A DNA stretch of 64,000 bases, taken from positions 1-64,000 of the forward strand of contig JAQIFP010000038.1 in the NCBI GenBank assembly GCA_030141585.1, given 5' to 3'. Of the stretch, positions 62,372 to 64,000 are shown in pieces (positions within the stretch are counted from its first letter, which is position 1; each line of letters starts with the position of its first letter). The position numbers and the translations under genes are program-made. The DNA is from Ophryocystis elektroscirrha (Eukaryota; Apicomplexa; Conoidasida; Neogregarinorida; Ophryocystidae). The notes beneath the pieces are model-generated. The model ran no database searches. It was not told the origin of the DNA and saw only the letters and a program-made list of their open reading frames with translations.

Positions 62372-64000
62372 TCAATTTAAAAAAAAAGGTAACTGATGAC
62401 ACCATAAATGTATGATACTGTCAGATTCATCAAAAGTTTCATATTGTGTTTCTGAATATAAATGGAATTTAATATATTTTAAAGCTTCATCAGACAAACT
62501 TGGCAACTTAGTATCATCAGGTAATGGTATGTGGTTAATATGTTGTACACAGCTTCTGGGAAACATATCGTAAGGTATCCACATACTAAAACCTATATAT
62601 ATACTTAATACAGAGATATCATAGCAAATAATCGGAGATATAACACAGTCATTTTTATAAAGTGGATGTTTGAGTACACATTTTCGTAAAAATTGAGCGC
62701 AACTCAACTTCTCACCACGAGATCTAGATACATATAATTCGCAATACAAATTGAATGTGGCTAATATGTCTGGACAATTTTTTTCAACGAAACCTTTGCA
62801 AATGTCTAATAAGCCGTTTTTATTCTCATTAACGAGAATATCTTTGATTGAGAGCTTGGCTATGTTGTTCAATCGATCTTGCACACTATAGTGCTGCGTT
62901 TTTTCTATGTTACGCCGGAAAAAAAATGAAGAATTATTTATGGCATCCCTTTCCCATGATGTGTGCATATTTTTGTCATTATAACTCATAGGCATATATA
63001 GATCTAAATCCAGCGTTAATACAGCTTGAGCAATAATTGATATTAAAGCTACTCCAGCCGCGTTTTCAAAATCTGTTAATTGACTTTCTGGTGTTCTGAA
63101 CTCAACGCGCCAACTTATTGGGTACAGTGTTGTTCCATCGGGACAGAATGGAGGTGGTTTTACGCGTACAGAATTCCAGTTGGTTGACTGTATATTTTCA
63201 AAATGATCTAAAGCAACTGTGTCATCTAGTTCAATTTTATTAGAAAATATAACGATAGGGTCACGGACCCATAAATAACCAAAATGCTTGGCTAGTGTAC
63301 TATCTACGCCAGCGCTAATTAATTTATCATATGTAACTTGATCAATTGGTAACTTCACATCATTGAAGCTTTCTATATTTTCTTTCATGCATTCTCTATC
63401 TGATATATAACAAGATACTGCAGAATAGCGAGACTTTTGAATAGTTTCCATTTCTTTTTCAGTTCGACAATCAACACACTGTTCTAATGTAGGCCATCTG
63501 ACGTCAAAGTCAGATAATAAACCACGTTGGAACGGAGTAGCTGCAGTTAAAGCCAAAAAAATAGGTCCTAATACAACCATCTGGTCATAAAGATATCTTG
63601 CATCAGATATATCTTTACAAGCCCATGTGGTTTGAACACAACACATACCCATACCAAACCCAAAACAATCCATGTATATATGATCCTTTACCGGGTTTAT
63701 AGTTCGCTTAGCTAATTTTTCAATGGAGTGTCTATCAAGTATATCTTTGGAATGTACTAATTCCCAACTATTTTCTTCTGTCGGTTTGTAATATAAAGTT
63801 GATTTTTCATTATTAACAATTTTCGTTATATCTCCATGGCCTGTATATAAAGGTATCAAAATTACCGGCTTTGCTGTTCGTCGGGCTATAACATTTTTTA
63901 CTAAGGTGGAAAACCTGGGGTGTGGATTTACTACAAAATCTGGAATAAATATACTATCTGTAACTTTAGTAGTGTACGAAGATGTGTTGTCTAAGCAAAA
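62372..64000 (-). CDS. Glutamate-cysteine ligase catalytic subunit (5' end outside window)
   Basis: The frame is open from the window edge at 64000 to TAA at 62372, about 542 codons without an intron; the N-terminus is cut off. The enzyme makes gamma-glutamylcysteine from Glu, Cys and ATP, the rate-limiting step of glutathione synthesis. Eukaryotic GCLC blocks: F-I-P-D-F-V-V-N-P-H-P-R-F-S-T-L near 63930, then R-R-T-A-K-P-V; IYMDCFGFGMGMCCVQTTWA; LGPIFLALTAATPFQRGLL; SDFDVRWPTLEQCVDCRTEKE; SRYSAVSCYIS; DHFENIQSTNWNSVR; PISWRVEFRTPESQLTDFEN; and the helical C-terminal region ending PLYKNDC. The gene is less AT-biased and intron-poor compared with its neighbours, like malic enzyme. Confidence 0.93.
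   Translation of the reverse strand, partial: FCLDNTSSYTTKVTDSIFIPDFVVNPHPRFSTLVKNVIARRTAKPVILIPLYTGHGDITKIVNNEKSTLYYKPTEENSWELVHSKDILDRHSIEKLAKRTINPVKDHIYMDCFGFGMGMCCVQTTWACKDISDARYLYDQMVVLGPIFLALTAATPFQRGLLSDFDVRWPTLEQCVDCRTEKEMETIQKSRYSAVSCYISDRECMKENIESFNDVKLPIDQVTYDKLISAGVDSTLAKHFGYLWVRDPIVIFSNKIELDDTVALDHFENIQSTNWNSVRVKPPPFCPDGTTLYPISWRVEFRTPESQLTDFENAAGVALISIIAQAVLTLDLDLYMPMSYNDKNMHTSWERDAINNSSFFFRRNIEKTQHYSVQDRLNNIAKLSIKDILVNENKNGLLDICKGFVEKNCPDILATFNLYCELYVSRSRGEKLSCAQFLRKCVLKHPLYKNDCVISPIICYDISVLSIYIGFSMWIPYDMFPRSCVQHINHIPLPDDTKLPSLSDEALKYIKFHLYSETQYETFDESDSIIHLWCHQLPFFLN

Overview
This is a window of an AT-rich, intron-rich nuclear genome from a eukaryote, most likely a protist. 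Coding genes carry spliceosomal introns with GT...AG ends. They include an RNA polymerase II largest subunit with a YSPTSP tail, PRP19, Ran, CCT theta, Ykt6 and an exosome ring subunit. All three standard stop codons are used. Flanks and long introns are almost pure A/T with (TA)n, (ATATACAT)n and (TATATATATG)n arrays. Most introns are only about 25-43 nt, with a second class above about 60 nt. A matrix-processing-peptidase alpha subunit with a basic presequence indicates a mitochondrion or a derived organelle. I cannot place the organism; tiny introns plus AT richness occur in several parasitic protist lineages, and that is only an inference.

Layout, left to right. 1-6650: KAR5/GEX1-type nuclear-fusion protein (-), AFG2/SPATA5 AAA ATPase (+), dolichol-phosphate mannose synthase (+). 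7428-13831: multi-KH RNA-binding protein (+), secreted Cys-rich protein (+), adenylosuccinate synthetase (-). 13897-25427: RPB1 (+), DDX21-like helicase (-), PRP19 (+). 25991-33728: gamma-glutamylcyclotransferase (-), TRM112 (+), Alba-RGG protein (+), DGAT2-like acyltransferase (+), LSM14/RAP55 (+). 34038-42000: membrane-anchored phosphoglycerate-mutase-fold protein (-), MPP alpha (+), RBBP6/Mpe1-like RING protein (+), an unrecognised 344-aa protein (-). 42448-53000: a 22-exon N/Q-rich coiled-coil protein (+), a PI31-like proteasome regulator (-), malic enzyme (-), Ykt6 (+). 52348-64000: Vps51-like tether subunit (-), Ran (+), CCT theta (-), MTR3-like exosome subunit (+), glutamate-cysteine ligase (-, cut by the window end).

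The content is mostly housekeeping. Several genes serve RNA (RPB1, PRP19, exosome, LSM14, Alba, KH, RBBP6-like), ribosome biogenesis and translation (AFG2, TRM112, DDX21-like) or trafficking (Ykt6, Vps51-like). Two unlinked glutathione-pathway genes (GGCT and GCL) are present. Genes are densely packed and often divergent, with start codons as close as 65 bp (RPB1/adenylosuccinate synthetase) and one same-strand pair only 8 bp apart (MPP alpha/RING). Exon-intron models were built by hand from reading frame, splice-site phase and remembered family sequences. Those given with exon sums divisible by three are the most reliable. The window shows no CRISPR array, transposon, rRNA gene or convincing tRNA. 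The items most worth pursuing are the karyogamy gene, the two unrecognised multi-exon proteins, the Cys-rich secreted protein and the minimal introns and exons.
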